Positions 16,282 through 24,988 of a stretch of 59,056 bases of DNA are shown here, in pieces. Position 1 is the first letter of the stretch. Each line of letters begins with the position of its first letter. Under the pieces are notes generated by a model. It was given only the letters and a program-made list of their open reading frames with translations. It did no database searches and had not been told where the DNA came from. Both the position numbers and the translations under genes were made by a program. The DNA is taken from positions 70,551-129,606 of the forward strand of contig NZ_QJTI01000011.1 in assembly GCF_003217325.1 (NCBI RefSeq), in the 5' to 3' direction. The DNA is from Rhodopseudomonas faecalis (GTDB taxonomy: Bacteria; Pseudomonadota; Alphaproteobacteria; Rhizobiales; Xanthobacteraceae).

Positions 16282-17199
16282 TTAGCGCGGAATCACAGCG
16301 TGAATCACCGACTGCGCCGCCGACAACACGTCGTCGCCAACCGAGCGACCGGCGTCGGCATCGCTATGCCGGCCACCAGGAATCTCCGCGGGCGGCGTCA
16401 GCCGGCGCGCTTCCTCGCGGTGCGACGGCCCCGCGATCGACTCAGGCGGGGTCGGCACTGATGACGTGATCGCAGGCCCAGACGCGGGCGGCATCGGGGC
16501 CATCGGCGCGGCCAACGTCACCGGCGGCTGAGCCGGCACCACGGCAGGCGCCGGCGCAACCGGCACAGCCACGGCCACCGTATTGGGCGCTGGCGGCGCT
16601 GCCAGGCGCTGCGGCTCGACTCGCGGCGGCTCCTGCCGCGGCACTTCCAGCACATGCGGCTCGGAGCCGCGGGTCACTTCACTATTGGAGCTGCGCAGCC
16701 GCTCGATCGCCGCGCGCGCGAGATCGGCCGCGTCGCGGCGCTCGTCCTTGCTGGCAGCCGAATCGACCGCCGGCGCCGCCGTGCTGACCACCGGGGCCAC
16801 GGCCTTGGCCGGCGCGGCCTTGTCGGCACGGTCGGTCTTGTCCGCCTTGTCCTTGTCAGTCTTGTCGGCCTTATCAGCCTTGTCCGCGGTCGCCTTGTCG
16901 CGCGACGTGCTCTGCGACGCGCGCGCCGCCGGCTTGTCCGACTTGTCTGACTTCTCGGCCTTGCTCTTGCCAGCTTCGCCATCGGCAGGTGCCATCACCG
17001 CCTTGGTTTCGCCGCTGCCATTCTTGGACGAAGGCTCATCGGCCTTCTTGGCGTCCGGCGCACTGGCGCTGCTCGCCGCCGCGGGAGGTGTCTCGGGCCG
17101 ATTGGCAAGCACGTAGTGGTTAACGATGTAGGCACCAATCACCGTCGCCAGCACCGACGGCAAGATGGTGTTGAAAATATTACCTATGTATTTGAGCAT
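16282..17199 (-). CDS. Membrane-anchored Lys/Ala/Asp-repeat protein of unknown function
   Basis: I do not recognise a named family for this 305-residue protein. It has one N-terminal membrane helix (about 8-30), then a long low-complexity region. Residues about 60-140 are rich in KAD, KTD and KSD units, including DKADKADKTDKDKADKTD. The C-terminal half is Pro/Ala/Val-rich, and the last 45 residues (EEARRLTPPAEIPGG onward) look more ordered. The charged repeat resembles the periplasm-spanning part of TolA, but no TolA end domain is present. The ATG at 17199 is the only start that keeps the helix. It is a single gene. Confidence 0.6.
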   Translation of the reverse strand: MLKYIGNIFNTILPSVLATVIGAYIVNHYVLANRPETPPAAASSASAPDAKKADEPSSKNGSGETKAVMAPADGEAGKSKAEKSDKSDKPAARASQSTSRDKATADKADKADKTDKDKADKTDRADKAAPAKAVAPVVSTAAPAVDSAASKDERRDAADLARAAIERLRSSNSEVTRGSEPHVLEVPRQEPPRVEPQRLAAPPAPNTVAVAVPVAPAPAVVPAQPPVTLAAPMAPMPPASGPAITSSVPTPPESIAGPSHREEARRLTPPAEIPGGRHSDADAGRSVGDDVLSAAQSVIHAVIPR

Positions 17200-17372
17200 T
17201 ACCCGTCTCTCCCAGCCATCCCCGACGATGCTGGAGCTTTTCGTTCAATTAACGCAGCAAGTGAGACGGATCGATGGCAATGGGGCGTGAAGTTTGCCGC
17301 TCGTTAGGTATTTCTTCGCTACGGCATTAACTGACGGTTAACCTGGCAAGGACGGCCGGCGAGTCGCGGCGT

Positions 17373-18548
17373 TCAGGGCACGAACACCAGGAACACGAAC
17401 AGCGCGAACACCACCAGATGCACCAGCCCGAACATGATATTGGTGCGGCCATTGCCGAAGGTCAGCATGCTGATGAAGAACGTCAGCACCAGCAGCACCA
17501 TCTCCTGGGTTTCCAGCCCCAGCGTCAGTGTCTTGTCGAGCATGAGACTCACCAGAGCCACCGCCGGGATCGTCAGGCCGATCGTGGCCAGCGCTGAGCC
17601 GAGCGCCAGATTGATACTGCGCTGCAATTGATTGCGGCGGGCCGCGGCGATCGCGGCGACGCTCTCCGGCAGCAGGATCAACACCGCCACCACCAGGCCC
17701 GCAAAGGCGATCGGCGCGCCGATCATCTCGCTGGTGGTCTCGACGAGATGCGCGAATTTTTCCGCCAGCATCACCACGGCGAACAACGACACCAGCAGCA
17801 AACTGAGGCTGAGCGGCACGCTGTCGTGATGCGGCTCGTCTTGGTGCTTGGCCGACTCCGGCGCGGCGGTGACGAAATAGTCGCGATGGCGTACCGTCTG
17901 CGTATAAAGGAACAACCCATACAGCACCACGGTCGACAGGCCGACAAAGGCCAGTTGCGCCCTGGAATAGACCGGCCCGGGATCGGTGAAGGTGTAATTG
18001 GGCAGTACCAGCGTCAGGGTGGCCAATACGACGATGACGCTCAGATAAACGCTGGCGCCGGTCACCCTGAATTGCTGCTCGCGAAAGCGCAGGCCACCGA
18101 TCAGCACGCAGGCGCCCACCAGGCCGTTGCAGACGATCATGATCACCGCGAACACGGTGTCGCGCGCCAAGGTCGGCACCACCTTGTCGCCGAGCATCAT
18201 CGAGCTGATCAGCGACACCTCGATCACCGTGACCGACAGCGTCAGCAGCAGCGTGCCGTACGGCTCGCCGATGCGATGGGCCAGCGTTTCGGCGTGATGA
18301 ACCGCGGCGAACACCGTGCCGAACAGCACCAGCAGCAGTGCCATCGAGAAGGTCAGGCCGAGCGCGCTCAGCTCAAATTCCAGATGAAACAGCGTGATCG
18401 CGCCAACCATGGTCAGGGCCAGCGCCGGAAACAGCCACGACGACAACGGCGGCCCGGACCGGGACGGCACCGCCTCGGCGACCATCGCGTTGGCATCGAC
18501 TGCCTTGTGGGGCGACTGAGTGGAAACCGGCTGGCCAGAACGGGGCAA
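17373..18548 (-). CDS. chaA: Calcium/proton antiporter, ChaA/y4hA type
   Basis: This inner-membrane cation/proton exchanger of the CaCA superfamily has about eleven predicted helices. Two inverted alpha-repeats carry the ion-binding acidic residues: GEPYGTLLLTLSVTVIE in the first half and ILLPESVAAIAAARR in the second. It would export calcium, or sodium and potassium, in exchange for protons. The start is uncertain. TTG 18548 (391 residues) has a GGAGA site 7 bases upstream, an upstream TTG at 18584 lies inside the neighbouring terminator, and ATG 18485 is a shorter option. Confidence 0.85.
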   Translation of the reverse strand: MPRSGQPVSTQSPHKAVDANAMVAEAVPSRSGPPLSSWLFPALALTMVGAITLFHLEFELSALGLTFSMALLLVLFGTVFAAVHHAETLAHRIGEPYGTLLLTLSVTVIEVSLISSMMLGDKVVPTLARDTVFAVIMIVCNGLVGACVLIGGLRFREQQFRVTGASVYLSVIVVLATLTLVLPNYTFTDPGPVYSRAQLAFVGLSTVVLYGLFLYTQTVRHRDYFVTAAPESAKHQDEPHHDSVPLSLSLLLVSLFAVVMLAEKFAHLVETTSEMIGAPIAFAGLVVAVLILLPESVAAIAAARRNQLQRSINLALGSALATIGLTIPAVALVSLMLDKTLTLGLETQEMVLLVLTFFISMLTFGNGRTNIMFGLVHLVVFALFVFLVFVP

Positions 18549-18584
18549 AGTCTGTTCTCCGCAATAAATAGATCCTGAAAACAA

Positions 18585-18624
18585 AAAAACGCAGCAAGCC
18601 TGATCGGCGTGCTGCGCTCTTTTT
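18585..18624 (-). terminator. Strong intrinsic terminator of the pnt operon
   Basis: On the minus strand GCAGCA and TGCTGC arms (18593-18617) are followed by GTTTTTTTGTTTT. This is a textbook intrinsic terminator 80 bases after pntB. The other side has CTCTTTTT, so it could also stop rightward transcription. Confidence 0.85.
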
Positions 18625-18701
18625 GGTCTACCCCAGCACCGCCCGCAAGCGGTGCCGGATCAAGTCGTGGGTCAAACCTGACGAAAGATCGACAGATCGG
18701 G

Positions 18702-20102
18702 TTAGTGCATACCCTTGACGATGTTCTCGGTCATCTTCTTGGCGTCGCCGAGCAGCATCATGGTGTTGTCACGATAGAACAACGGGTTGTCGATGCCGGC
18801 GTAGCCGGAAGCCAGCGAACGCTTGATGAACATCACGGTGCCGGCCTTCCACACCTGCAGAACAGGCATGCCATAGATCGGCGAGGACGGATCCTCTTCC
18901 GCGGCCGGGTTGGTGACGTCGTTGGCGCCGATCACGAAGGCCACGTCGGCCTGCGCGAATTCCGAGTTGATGTCCTCGAGTTCGAACACCTCGTCATACG
19001 GCACGTTGGCTTCGGCGAGCAGCACGTTCATGTGGCCCGGCATACGGCCGGCGACCGGATGAATCGCGTACTTGACCTCAACGCCTTCGGCCTTGAGCGC
19101 GTCGGCCATTTCACGCAGCGCGTGCTGAGCCTGTGCCACCGCCATGCCGTAGCCCGGAACGATGATGACCTTCTGCGCATTCTTCATGATGAAGGCCGCG
19201 TCGTCGGCCGAGCCGAGCTTGACCGGGCGCTGTTCGCCACCGGAGGAGGAAGCCGCCGCGGCTTCACCGCCGAAGCCGCCCAGGATCACCGAAATGAAGG
19301 AACGGTTCATGCCCTTACACATGATGTAGGACAGGATCGCACCCGAGGAGCCGACCAGCGCACCCGTGATGATCAGCGCGGAGTTGCCGAGCGTGAAGCC
19401 GATGCCGGCCGCGGCCCAACCCGAGTAGGAGTTGAGCATCGAGATCACCACCGGCATATCGGCGCCGCCGATCGGGATGATGATCAGAATGCCGAGCAGC
19501 AGCGAGACGCCGGTGATCACCCAGAAGGCGTATTCATTGCCCGTCGCGACCAGCACGCCGATCGCCGCGAACATGATGATGCCGAGCGCGATGTTCACCA
19601 CATGCCGAGCCGGCAGGATGATGGGCGCGCCGCTCATACGGCCGCTGAGCTTGAGGAACGCGATCACCGAGCCGGTGAAGGTCAGCGCGCCGATGGCAAC
19701 GCCGAGCGACATTTCCACGAGGCTCGCGCCATGGATGTCACCCTTCACGCCGATGTCGAACGCGGCCGGGGCGTAGAACGCACCAGCGGCAACCAGCACC
19801 GCGGCCATACCGACCAGCGAGTGGAAGGCGGCGACCAATTCGGGCATCGAGGTCATCGGCACGCGCTTGGCGATCACCGCGCCGATGCCACCGCCGATGG
19901 CGATGCCGCCGAGCACGAGGGCCCAACCGAGCAGGTCAGCCGGCGGATGACCGGCCAGCGTGGTGGCAACCGCAATCGCCATACCAGTCATACCCATCAG
20001 GTTGCCCTGACGGCTGGTGGCCGGAGACGACAGACCGCGCAGCGACAGAATGAACAGGACGCCGGCGATCAGATACAGAAGTGCGGAAAGATTGGCGTTC
20101 AT
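18702..20102 (-). CDS. pntB: NAD(P) transhydrogenase subunit beta
   Basis: PntB is the membrane and NADP(H)-binding subunit of proton-translocating transhydrogenase, which uses the proton gradient to make NADPH from NADH. The 466-residue protein has about nine N-terminal helices and a cytoplasmic domain III from about residue 285. That domain holds VIIVPGYGMAVAQAQHALREM, IHPVAGRMPGHMNVLLAEA and VIGANDVTNPAA, all NADP-site signatures. It is the last gene of pntAA-pntAB-pntB and is followed by a strong terminator. Confidence 0.96.
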   Translation of the reverse strand: MNANLSALLYLIAGVLFILSLRGLSSPATSRQGNLMGMTGMAIAVATTLAGHPPADLLGWALVLGGIAIGGGIGAVIAKRVPMTSMPELVAAFHSLVGMAAVLVAAGAFYAPAAFDIGVKGDIHGASLVEMSLGVAIGALTFTGSVIAFLKLSGRMSGAPIILPARHVVNIALGIIMFAAIGVLVATGNEYAFWVITGVSLLLGILIIIPIGGADMPVVISMLNSYSGWAAAGIGFTLGNSALIITGALVGSSGAILSYIMCKGMNRSFISVILGGFGGEAAAASSSGGEQRPVKLGSADDAAFIMKNAQKVIIVPGYGMAVAQAQHALREMADALKAEGVEVKYAIHPVAGRMPGHMNVLLAEANVPYDEVFELEDINSEFAQADVAFVIGANDVTNPAAEEDPSSPIYGMPVLQVWKAGTVMFIKRSLASGYAGIDNPLFYRDNTMMLLGDAKKMTENIVKGMH

Positions 20103-20115
20103 CGAAAGCCCCTAC

Positions 20116-20439
20116 TCACTTCTGCTTCTTCTTGTACATCGCCAGCATGCGCTGGGTGACAAGGAATCCGCCGAAGATATTTATGCAAGCGAAGATCAGA
20201 GCGACGAAGCCGAAGCCACGCGCCCACAACGGGCCGGTGTCATCACCAGCAAGAGACACGCCGACAGCGAGCAGCGCACCGACCACGATCACCGAGGAGA
20301 TCGCGTTGGTGACCGACATCAGCGGGGTGTGCAGCGCGGGCGTCACCGACCACACCACGAAGTAGCCGACGAAAACGGCGAGAACGAAAATCGACAGCCG
20401 AAACACAAACGGATCGACCGCCTGAACCACATGCTCCAT
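20116..20439 (-). CDS. pntAB: NAD(P) transhydrogenase subunit alpha, part 2 (membrane)
   Basis: This 107-residue protein is the membrane segment that in enterobacteria is fused to the end of PntA. It has three hydrophobic helices and the conserved [21 protein letters not shown] segment. A GGAGAG site lies just upstream of its ATG. It sits between pntAA and pntB with very short gaps, so all three are co-expressed. The split alpha subunit is the usual alphaproteobacterial form. Confidence 0.94.
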   Translation of the reverse strand: MEHVVQAVDPFVFRLSIFVLAVFVGYFVVWSVTPALHTPLMSVTNAISSVIVVGALLAVGVSLAGDDTGPLWARGFGFVALIFACINIFGGFLVTQRMLAMYKKKQK

Positions 20440-20450
20440 AGCTACTCTCC

Positions 20451-21578
20451 TTAAGCGGTCTTCGGCTGGAAGTTCGGATGAACCACAGCGCCGTCGCGAG
20501 TCAGAGCGGTGGCCTTGACCAGCTCGTCTTCCCAGTTCACCGCCAGCGCCTTCTCCTTGTTGACCATCGTCTCGAAGAAGCTCAGCAGATTGCGGGCATA
20601 CAGACCCGAGGCCGACGCGGCGATACGGCCGGCGACGTTGGTGTAGCCCACGATCTTGACGCCATCGATCTCGACGACTTCACCGGGCTTGGCGCCTTCG
20701 ACGTTGCCGCCGCGCTCGACCGCGAGGTCGACCAGCACCGAACCCGGCTTCATCGACTTCACCATTTCAGCGGTGACGAGGCGCGGCGCGGGCCGGCCCG
20801 GAATCAACGCGGTGGTGATGACGATGTCCTGCTTCTTGATGTGCTCGGCGGTGAGCGCCGCCTGCTTGGCCTGGTATTCCTTGGACATTTCCTTGGCGTA
20901 ACCGCCAGCGGTCTGGGCGTTCTTGAACTCCTCGTCCTCAACGGCGAGGAACTTGGCACCCAAGCTTTCCACCTGCTCCTTGGTGGCCGGACGCACGTCG
21001 GTCGCGGTCACGATCGCGCCGAGACGGCGCGCAGTGGCGATCGCCTGCAGACCGGCAACGCCGACGCCCATGATGAACACCTTGGCAGCGGGCACGGTGC
21101 CGGCCGCGGTCATCATCATCGGCATGGCGCGGCCGAACGACTCGGCGGCGTCGATCACGGCACGGTAGCCGGCGAGGTTCGCCTGGCTCGACAGCACGTC
21201 CATCACCTGAGCGCGGGTGATGCGCGGCATCAACTCCATCGCGAAGGCGACAACGCCGGCGTCAGCCATCGACTTCAGCGCCGCGTCATTGCCATAGGGG
21301 TCCATGATCGCCAGAACCAGCGCACCGCGCTTGTACTTGGCGAGCTCGGATGCCTCCGGACGCTTCACCTTGAAGACGACATCGGCATCCTTCAGCGCGT
21401 CGGCGCTGACCGTGGCGCCGACCGCAGTGAAATCGGCGTCCGGAATACCGGACTTGATGCCGGCACCGGGTTCGACCGCAACGTCGGCACCCAGGGCCTT
21501 CAGTTTCTTCACCGTGTCCGGCGTCGCCGCAACGCGCGGTTCAGCTGGATCTAGTTCTTTCGCAACAGCAATCTTCAT
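20451..21578 (-). CDS. pntAA: NAD(P) transhydrogenase subunit alpha, part 1 (NAD-binding)
   Basis: This soluble domain I binds NAD(H), and the 375 residues match the alanine dehydrogenase/PntAA fold. The start [20 protein letters not shown] is the family N-terminus. [20 protein letters not shown] and [17 protein letters not shown] (nucleotide-binding) are conserved. I chose ATG 21578 because GGAGGCTCT precedes it; the longer reading upstream has no site. An oxidase-subunit-IV gene lies 81 bases upstream and is probably co-transcribed. Confidence 0.95.
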   Translation of the reverse strand: MKIAVAKELDPAEPRVAATPDTVKKLKALGADVAVEPGAGIKSGIPDADFTAVGATVSADALKDADVVFKVKRPEASELAKYKRGALVLAIMDPYGNDAALKSMADAGVVAFAMELMPRITRAQVMDVLSSQANLAGYRAVIDAAESFGRAMPMMMTAAGTVPAAKVFIMGVGVAGLQAIATARRLGAIVTATDVRPATKEQVESLGAKFLAVEDEEFKNAQTAGGYAKEMSKEYQAKQAALTAEHIKKQDIVITTALIPGRPAPRLVTAEMVKSMKPGSVLVDLAVERGGNVEGAKPGEVVEIDGVKIVGYTNVAGRIAASASGLYARNLLSFFETMVNKEKALAVNWEDELVKATALTRDGAVVHPNFQPKTA

Positions 21579-21659
21579 AGAGCCTCCGGCGGCGCACAGC
21601 CCGCGCGTGAGCGAGCAAGCCAACGAGAGCGCCGCGTCAACGGCGCGCTCCGCTACGAA

Positions 21660-21812
21660 TCAAGTCAGGAAAATTGCCAGCAGAGCCAGGATGGTGGCGA
21701 CCGCCGCGCTGCCCAACTTCACCAGCTTGATGAAGGTCTCGTAGGTCTGCTCGTGGGCCACATAATCGTTCCCGCCAGCAGTCGAGTAGGCAACTTCGCG
21801 GTGCTTTGCCAT
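21660..21812 (-). CDS. aa3-type cytochrome c oxidase subunit IV
   Basis: This 50-residue protein has a short charged N-terminus and one C-terminal helix (VKLGSAAVATILALLAIFL). The VAHEQTYETFIKLVK segment is the signature of the small bacterial aa3 oxidase subunit IV. The subunit associates with the core oxidase in the inner membrane; its job is not well defined. ATG 21812 follows a GGAGAG site. It is placed ahead of the transhydrogenase genes rather than beside other oxidase genes, which is common in this bacterial group. Confidence 0.85.
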   Translation of the reverse strand: MAKHREVAYSTAGGNDYVAHEQTYETFIKLVKLGSAAVATILALLAIFLT

Positions 21813-21847
21813 TCGTCTCTCCGGACAATGTTCGAGAAGTGGGGCTT

Positions 21848-21876
21848 CGATTAGCGCAATCTTATTGCGAGGGCAA
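21848..21876 (-). promoter_or_regulatory. Putative promoter of coxIV-pnt with a spacer dyad
   Basis: On the minus strand TTGCCC (21871-21876) and TAATCG (21848-21853) are 17 bases apart. The spacer contains a perfect dyad, CGCAAT-AAG-ATTGCG (21855-21869). The boxes are moderate matches to sigma70, and the dyad suggests a regulator site. Confidence 0.4.
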
Positions 21877-22049
21877 CCGCACTGCAGCAATTATGCCTTG
21901 CCATTTTCGGCTTATTCCAAAGCCGCTCGGTTGTTCTGTCGCACGGAATGTGACCTTTAACGCACGAACAGGACGAGCTGTTCGGAGGCGCTTGCAATTC
22001 GTAGCGCGCAGCACCTTGAAGGCTTCCGGAAAGCGTTGCAGCGCGGCGA

Positions 22050-22433
22050 TCAGGCCGGCCAATTGTCCCTAATCCAGCGCGTCAGCGACGCCTCACTCAC
22101 CTCGCCCGCGGCGAGCGCAAGGATGATGGCGGCCGCTTCCGCCTCGGGCACGATGAAATCGATGTCGTTGACACCGAGGAAAGTATAGAGCGCCAGCAGC
22201 GATGTGCGCTTGTTACCGTCAACAAATGGATGGTTGCGCGCGATGCCGTAGGCATAAGCGGCCGCCAATTCTGGCAGCTCGGCGCCCTCGTAGCTCCATT
22301 TGTTGCGCGCCCGATCGAGCGCAGACTCTAGCATACCCTCATCGCGCAAACCGGCCGCGCCGCCGTGAATCGCCAGTTGCTCGTCGTGGATGGCGACGAT
22401 CATCTGACGGGTCAGCCAGAACGGTTCGCTCAT
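22050..22433 (-). CDS. doc: Doc/Fic-family toxin (death on curing)
   Basis: This 127-residue Fic-fold protein carries the Doc motif HPFVDGNKRT. The lysine in place of the Fic glycine is typical of Doc kinases, which phosphorylate elongation factor Tu. The segments LRDEGMLESALDRARN and LAAAYAYGIARNHPF are also Doc-like. The ATG overlaps the antitoxin stop in an ATGA. The partner upstream is an AbrB-fold protein rather than a Phd protein. Toxicity is inferred from the family. Confidence 0.9.
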   Translation of the reverse strand: MSEPFWLTRQMIVAIHDEQLAIHGGAAGLRDEGMLESALDRARNKWSYEGAELPELAAAYAYGIARNHPFVDGNKRTSLLALYTFLGVNDIDFIVPEAEAAAIILALAAGEVSEASLTRWIRDNWPA

Positions 22434-22654
22434 TTGGCCAGTTCGGCGAGCGCGTTGTGGTAACGCTTCATACCCCGCCGAGCGACTTTCATCGCCTTCT
22501 CGAACTCCGGATCGTGGGGCGTGAGCAATAGGCCGCCATCGGGCTGTTCGACCGGAAACAGCTTGTCGCCCTCCTTCAAGTTGAATCGCGCCAACAGTTC
22601 CTTCGGCAGGATCACCCCGACGGAGTTTCCGATCTTCTTGATTTCGAGCGTCAT
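22430..22654 (-). CDS. AbrB/MazE-type antitoxin partner of Doc
   Basis: This 74-residue protein has a swapped-hairpin AbrB DNA-binding domain (about 1-45, KKIGNSVGVILPKELLARFNL) and a charged helical tail (about 49-74, DPEFEKAMKVARRGMKRY). The first part should bind DNA. The tail is the likely toxin-neutralising segment, because Doc is normally held by the C-terminal helix of Phd. The gene precedes and overlaps the toxin gene by four bases. Its promoter region holds two adjacent dyads (22725-22765), which fits autorepression. Confidence 0.88.
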   Translation of the reverse strand: MTLEIKKIGNSVGVILPKELLARFNLKEGDKLFPVEQPDGGLLLTPHDPEFEKAMKVARRGMKRYHNALAELAK

Positions 22655-22724
22655 GATCGAGCACTCCCTCTCAGATCGCGCATCAGCGCGCCCACACAGG
22701 TTCGCACCCCAGCCGGGCCCAGCC

Positions 22725-22765
22725 GTTGTACATTCTGTATAACATTGTTGTACAGAATGTACAAC
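22725..22765 (-). promoter_or_regulatory. Twin-dyad operator over the toxin-antitoxin promoter
   Basis: Two 19-bp palindromes, 22725-22743 and 22747-22765, share the form GTTGTACA-NNN-TGTACAAC; the first has one mismatch (TGTATAAC). Their centres are 22 bases apart, two helical turns. On the minus strand TTGTAC (22759-22764) and TATACA (22736-22741) are exactly 17 bases apart, so a sigma70-like promoter lies within the two dyads. The antitoxin ATG is about 75 bases downstream of the expected start of transcription. Confidence 0.8.
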
Positions 22766-22777
22766 GAGGATGACGCC

Positions 22778-24724
22778 CTACCCCATCGCCTCCAGCTCGT
22801 CGATCAGCCCGGCGATCACCGACAACCCGCCGTCCCAGAATTTCGGGTCGCGGGCGTCGAGCCCGAACGGCGCCAGCAGCTCCGAATAATGCTTGGTGCC
22901 GCCAGCGGCCAGCATCGCCAGGTAGCGCTCAGCGAAGCCTTCCTGGGCGTGCTCGTAGACCGCATAGAGCGAGTTCACGAGACAATCGCCGAACGCATAG
23001 GCATAGACGTAGAAAGGCGAATGGATGAAGTGCGGGATGTACATCCAGAACGTCTCGTAGCCCGGCTTGATCTCGATCGCCGGCCCCAGGCTCTCGCCCT
23101 GCACCGACAACCAGATCTGCCCGATCCGCTCGGCGGTGAGTTCGCCCTGGCGCCGCTCGCTGTGGATCGCGCGTTCAAAGCTGTAGAACGCGATCTGCCG
23201 CACCACCGTGTTGATCATGTCCTCGACCTTGCCGGCGAGCAGCGCCTGGCGCTGCTTGGCGTTTTTGGTCTGCGCCAATAGCCGCTTGAAGGTCAGCATC
23301 TCGCCGAACACGCTCGCGGTCTCGGCCAGCGTCAGCGGCGTCGGCGCCATCAGCGCACCATTGCGCGCCGCCAACACCTGATGCACGCCATGGCCGAGCT
23401 CATGGGCCAGCGTCATGACGTCGCGCGGCTTACCCTGATAGTTCATCAGCACATAGGGATGCGCCGAGGGCGTGGTCGGATGCGAGAACGCACCGGGCGC
23501 CTTGCCCGGCCGCACCGGCGCATCGATCCAGCGATCGGTGAAGAAGCGCTTGGCGATGCGGGCCATCTCCGGCGAAAACGCATCATAGGCTTGCAGCACC
23601 ATGTCCTGCGCATCGGACCAGGCGATCGCGCCCTTGGCGGCGAACGGCAGCGGCGCATTGCGATCCCAATGCGGCAGCTTGCTCTTGCCGAACCAGCGCG
23701 CTTTTTGCGCGTAGTAGCGATGCGACAGCCGCGGATAGGCGGCGCGCACCGAAGCGACCAGCGCATCGACCACTTCGCGCTCGACCCGGTTCGACAGATG
23801 CCGGGAATCGGCAATGTCTTCAAAGCCGCGCCAGCGGTCGGAAATCTCCTTGTCCTTGGCGAGCGTATTGGTGATCAGCGCAAAGGTGCGCTCATTGGCC
23901 TTGAAGGTTTTGGCCAGCGCCTGCCCTGCCGCCTTGCGCTTGGCAGGTTCGCGATCCTGCAACAGATTGAGCGTCGGCTCGATCGCCAGCTCCTTGCCGC
24001 CGACCTTGAAGCGCAGCCCGGCGATGGTCTGATCGAACAGCCGGTTGAAGGCCGAATAGCCGGTCTGCGACTTTTCATGGAATAGCTGTTCGACCCGGTC
24101 TTCGAGCTGATAGGGCTTGTCCTTGCGGCTGTCCTCGATCCAGGGCCGGTAATGGCCGAGCTCCGGGGTCTGCATCGCGCGCTCGATCACCGCGTCATCG
24201 ATGCGGTTCAGCTCGAGCGTGAAGAACAACAGATGCAACGAGGCCGCGGTCAGCCGTTCGGACACATCGCCATAGAATTTGGTAATCGCCGGATCGACGC
24301 TGTCGCCGGCATGCGCCAGCCCGGCAAAGGAGGCGAGCCGGCCGGCGAGATCATCGATCGCCTCATAGCGCCGCACCGCGGCCGCCAGCCACGCGCCGCC
24401 GCCGTCCTTGGCGGTCTCCTCGGCGAGCTTGCCCTTAAAATCCTGCTCGAAGGCGATGCAGTCGGCTTCGATCTGCGCCAGGTCGCGCGCGATCTCCGGC
24501 GCATCGATCGACTGATAGAGATCGGCGAGATTCCACTCCGGCAGCTTGGCCGCGGACTTCGCCGTGCTCTTAACAGCGGACTTATCTGCAGTCTTGGCTT
24601 TGGTCTTGGCTTTGGTCTTGGCTTTCGCCTTGCTGGCCGCCTTGCGGGCCGGCGATGCCGACGCCTTCTTGGCGGTGACTTTGCGGGATGACTTGGCGGC
24701 TTTCGCGTTTGCGGTTCTGGTCAT
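22778..24724 (-). CDS. pepF: M3-family oligoendopeptidase F with Lys/Ala-rich tail
   Basis: This cytoplasmic zinc metallopeptidase cleaves oligopeptides. The zinc motif HELGH is at 441-445, inside MTLAHELGHGVHQV, and the downstream glutamate is in ETASVFGEM. The fold from about 60 to 648 is a normal M3B protein. The first 60 residues are a basic low-complexity extension with repeated KAKT units, resembling histone H1 tails. No alternative in-frame ATG lies between it and the enzyme domain, so the tail is probably translated. The gene ends 13 bases from the toxin-antitoxin operator but is transcribed as a separate unit. Confidence 0.9.
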   Translation of the reverse strand: MTRTANAKAAKSSRKVTAKKASASPARKAASKAKAKTKAKTKAKTADKSAVKSTAKSAAKLPEWNLADLYQSIDAPEIARDLAQIEADCIAFEQDFKGKLAEETAKDGGGAWLAAAVRRYEAIDDLAGRLASFAGLAHAGDSVDPAITKFYGDVSERLTAASLHLLFFTLELNRIDDAVIERAMQTPELGHYRPWIEDSRKDKPYQLEDRVEQLFHEKSQTGYSAFNRLFDQTIAGLRFKVGGKELAIEPTLNLLQDREPAKRKAAGQALAKTFKANERTFALITNTLAKDKEISDRWRGFEDIADSRHLSNRVEREVVDALVASVRAAYPRLSHRYYAQKARWFGKSKLPHWDRNAPLPFAAKGAIAWSDAQDMVLQAYDAFSPEMARIAKRFFTDRWIDAPVRPGKAPGAFSHPTTPSAHPYVLMNYQGKPRDVMTLAHELGHGVHQVLAARNGALMAPTPLTLAETASVFGEMLTFKRLLAQTKNAKQRQALLAGKVEDMINTVVRQIAFYSFERAIHSERRQGELTAERIGQIWLSVQGESLGPAIEIKPGYETFWMYIPHFIHSPFYVYAYAFGDCLVNSLYAVYEHAQEGFAERYLAMLAAGGTKHYSELLAPFGLDARDPKFWDGGLSVIAGLIDELEAMG

Positions 24725-24988
24725 GGCCTCATTCGGCTATCGCTGCACAACATTGTGCAAACGCTACAATCGGCGGCGCTCGAAGGGAAGTCACTCCGGC
24801 GCGACACCGCCGACGGCAGTGCGCTGTCAAAGATTTGACACATGGCGGAACGCCCCCCGGATGCGGCGATACGGGACTTGACAGCTTTTCGATGAGGTTT
24901 AATTCAGGAACACCACGTTCAGGACCGGGCCCCTCTGGCAGTTCAAGTGAGCTGTGATGTCGGACTGGACGTCGCATGGAGAGGCCCG

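Noticed and set aside
24840-24988. Possible yybP-ykoY manganese riboswitch before the TerC gene
   Set aside because: TerC relatives often have this riboswitch, but the conserved sequence blocks could not be found in this leader.
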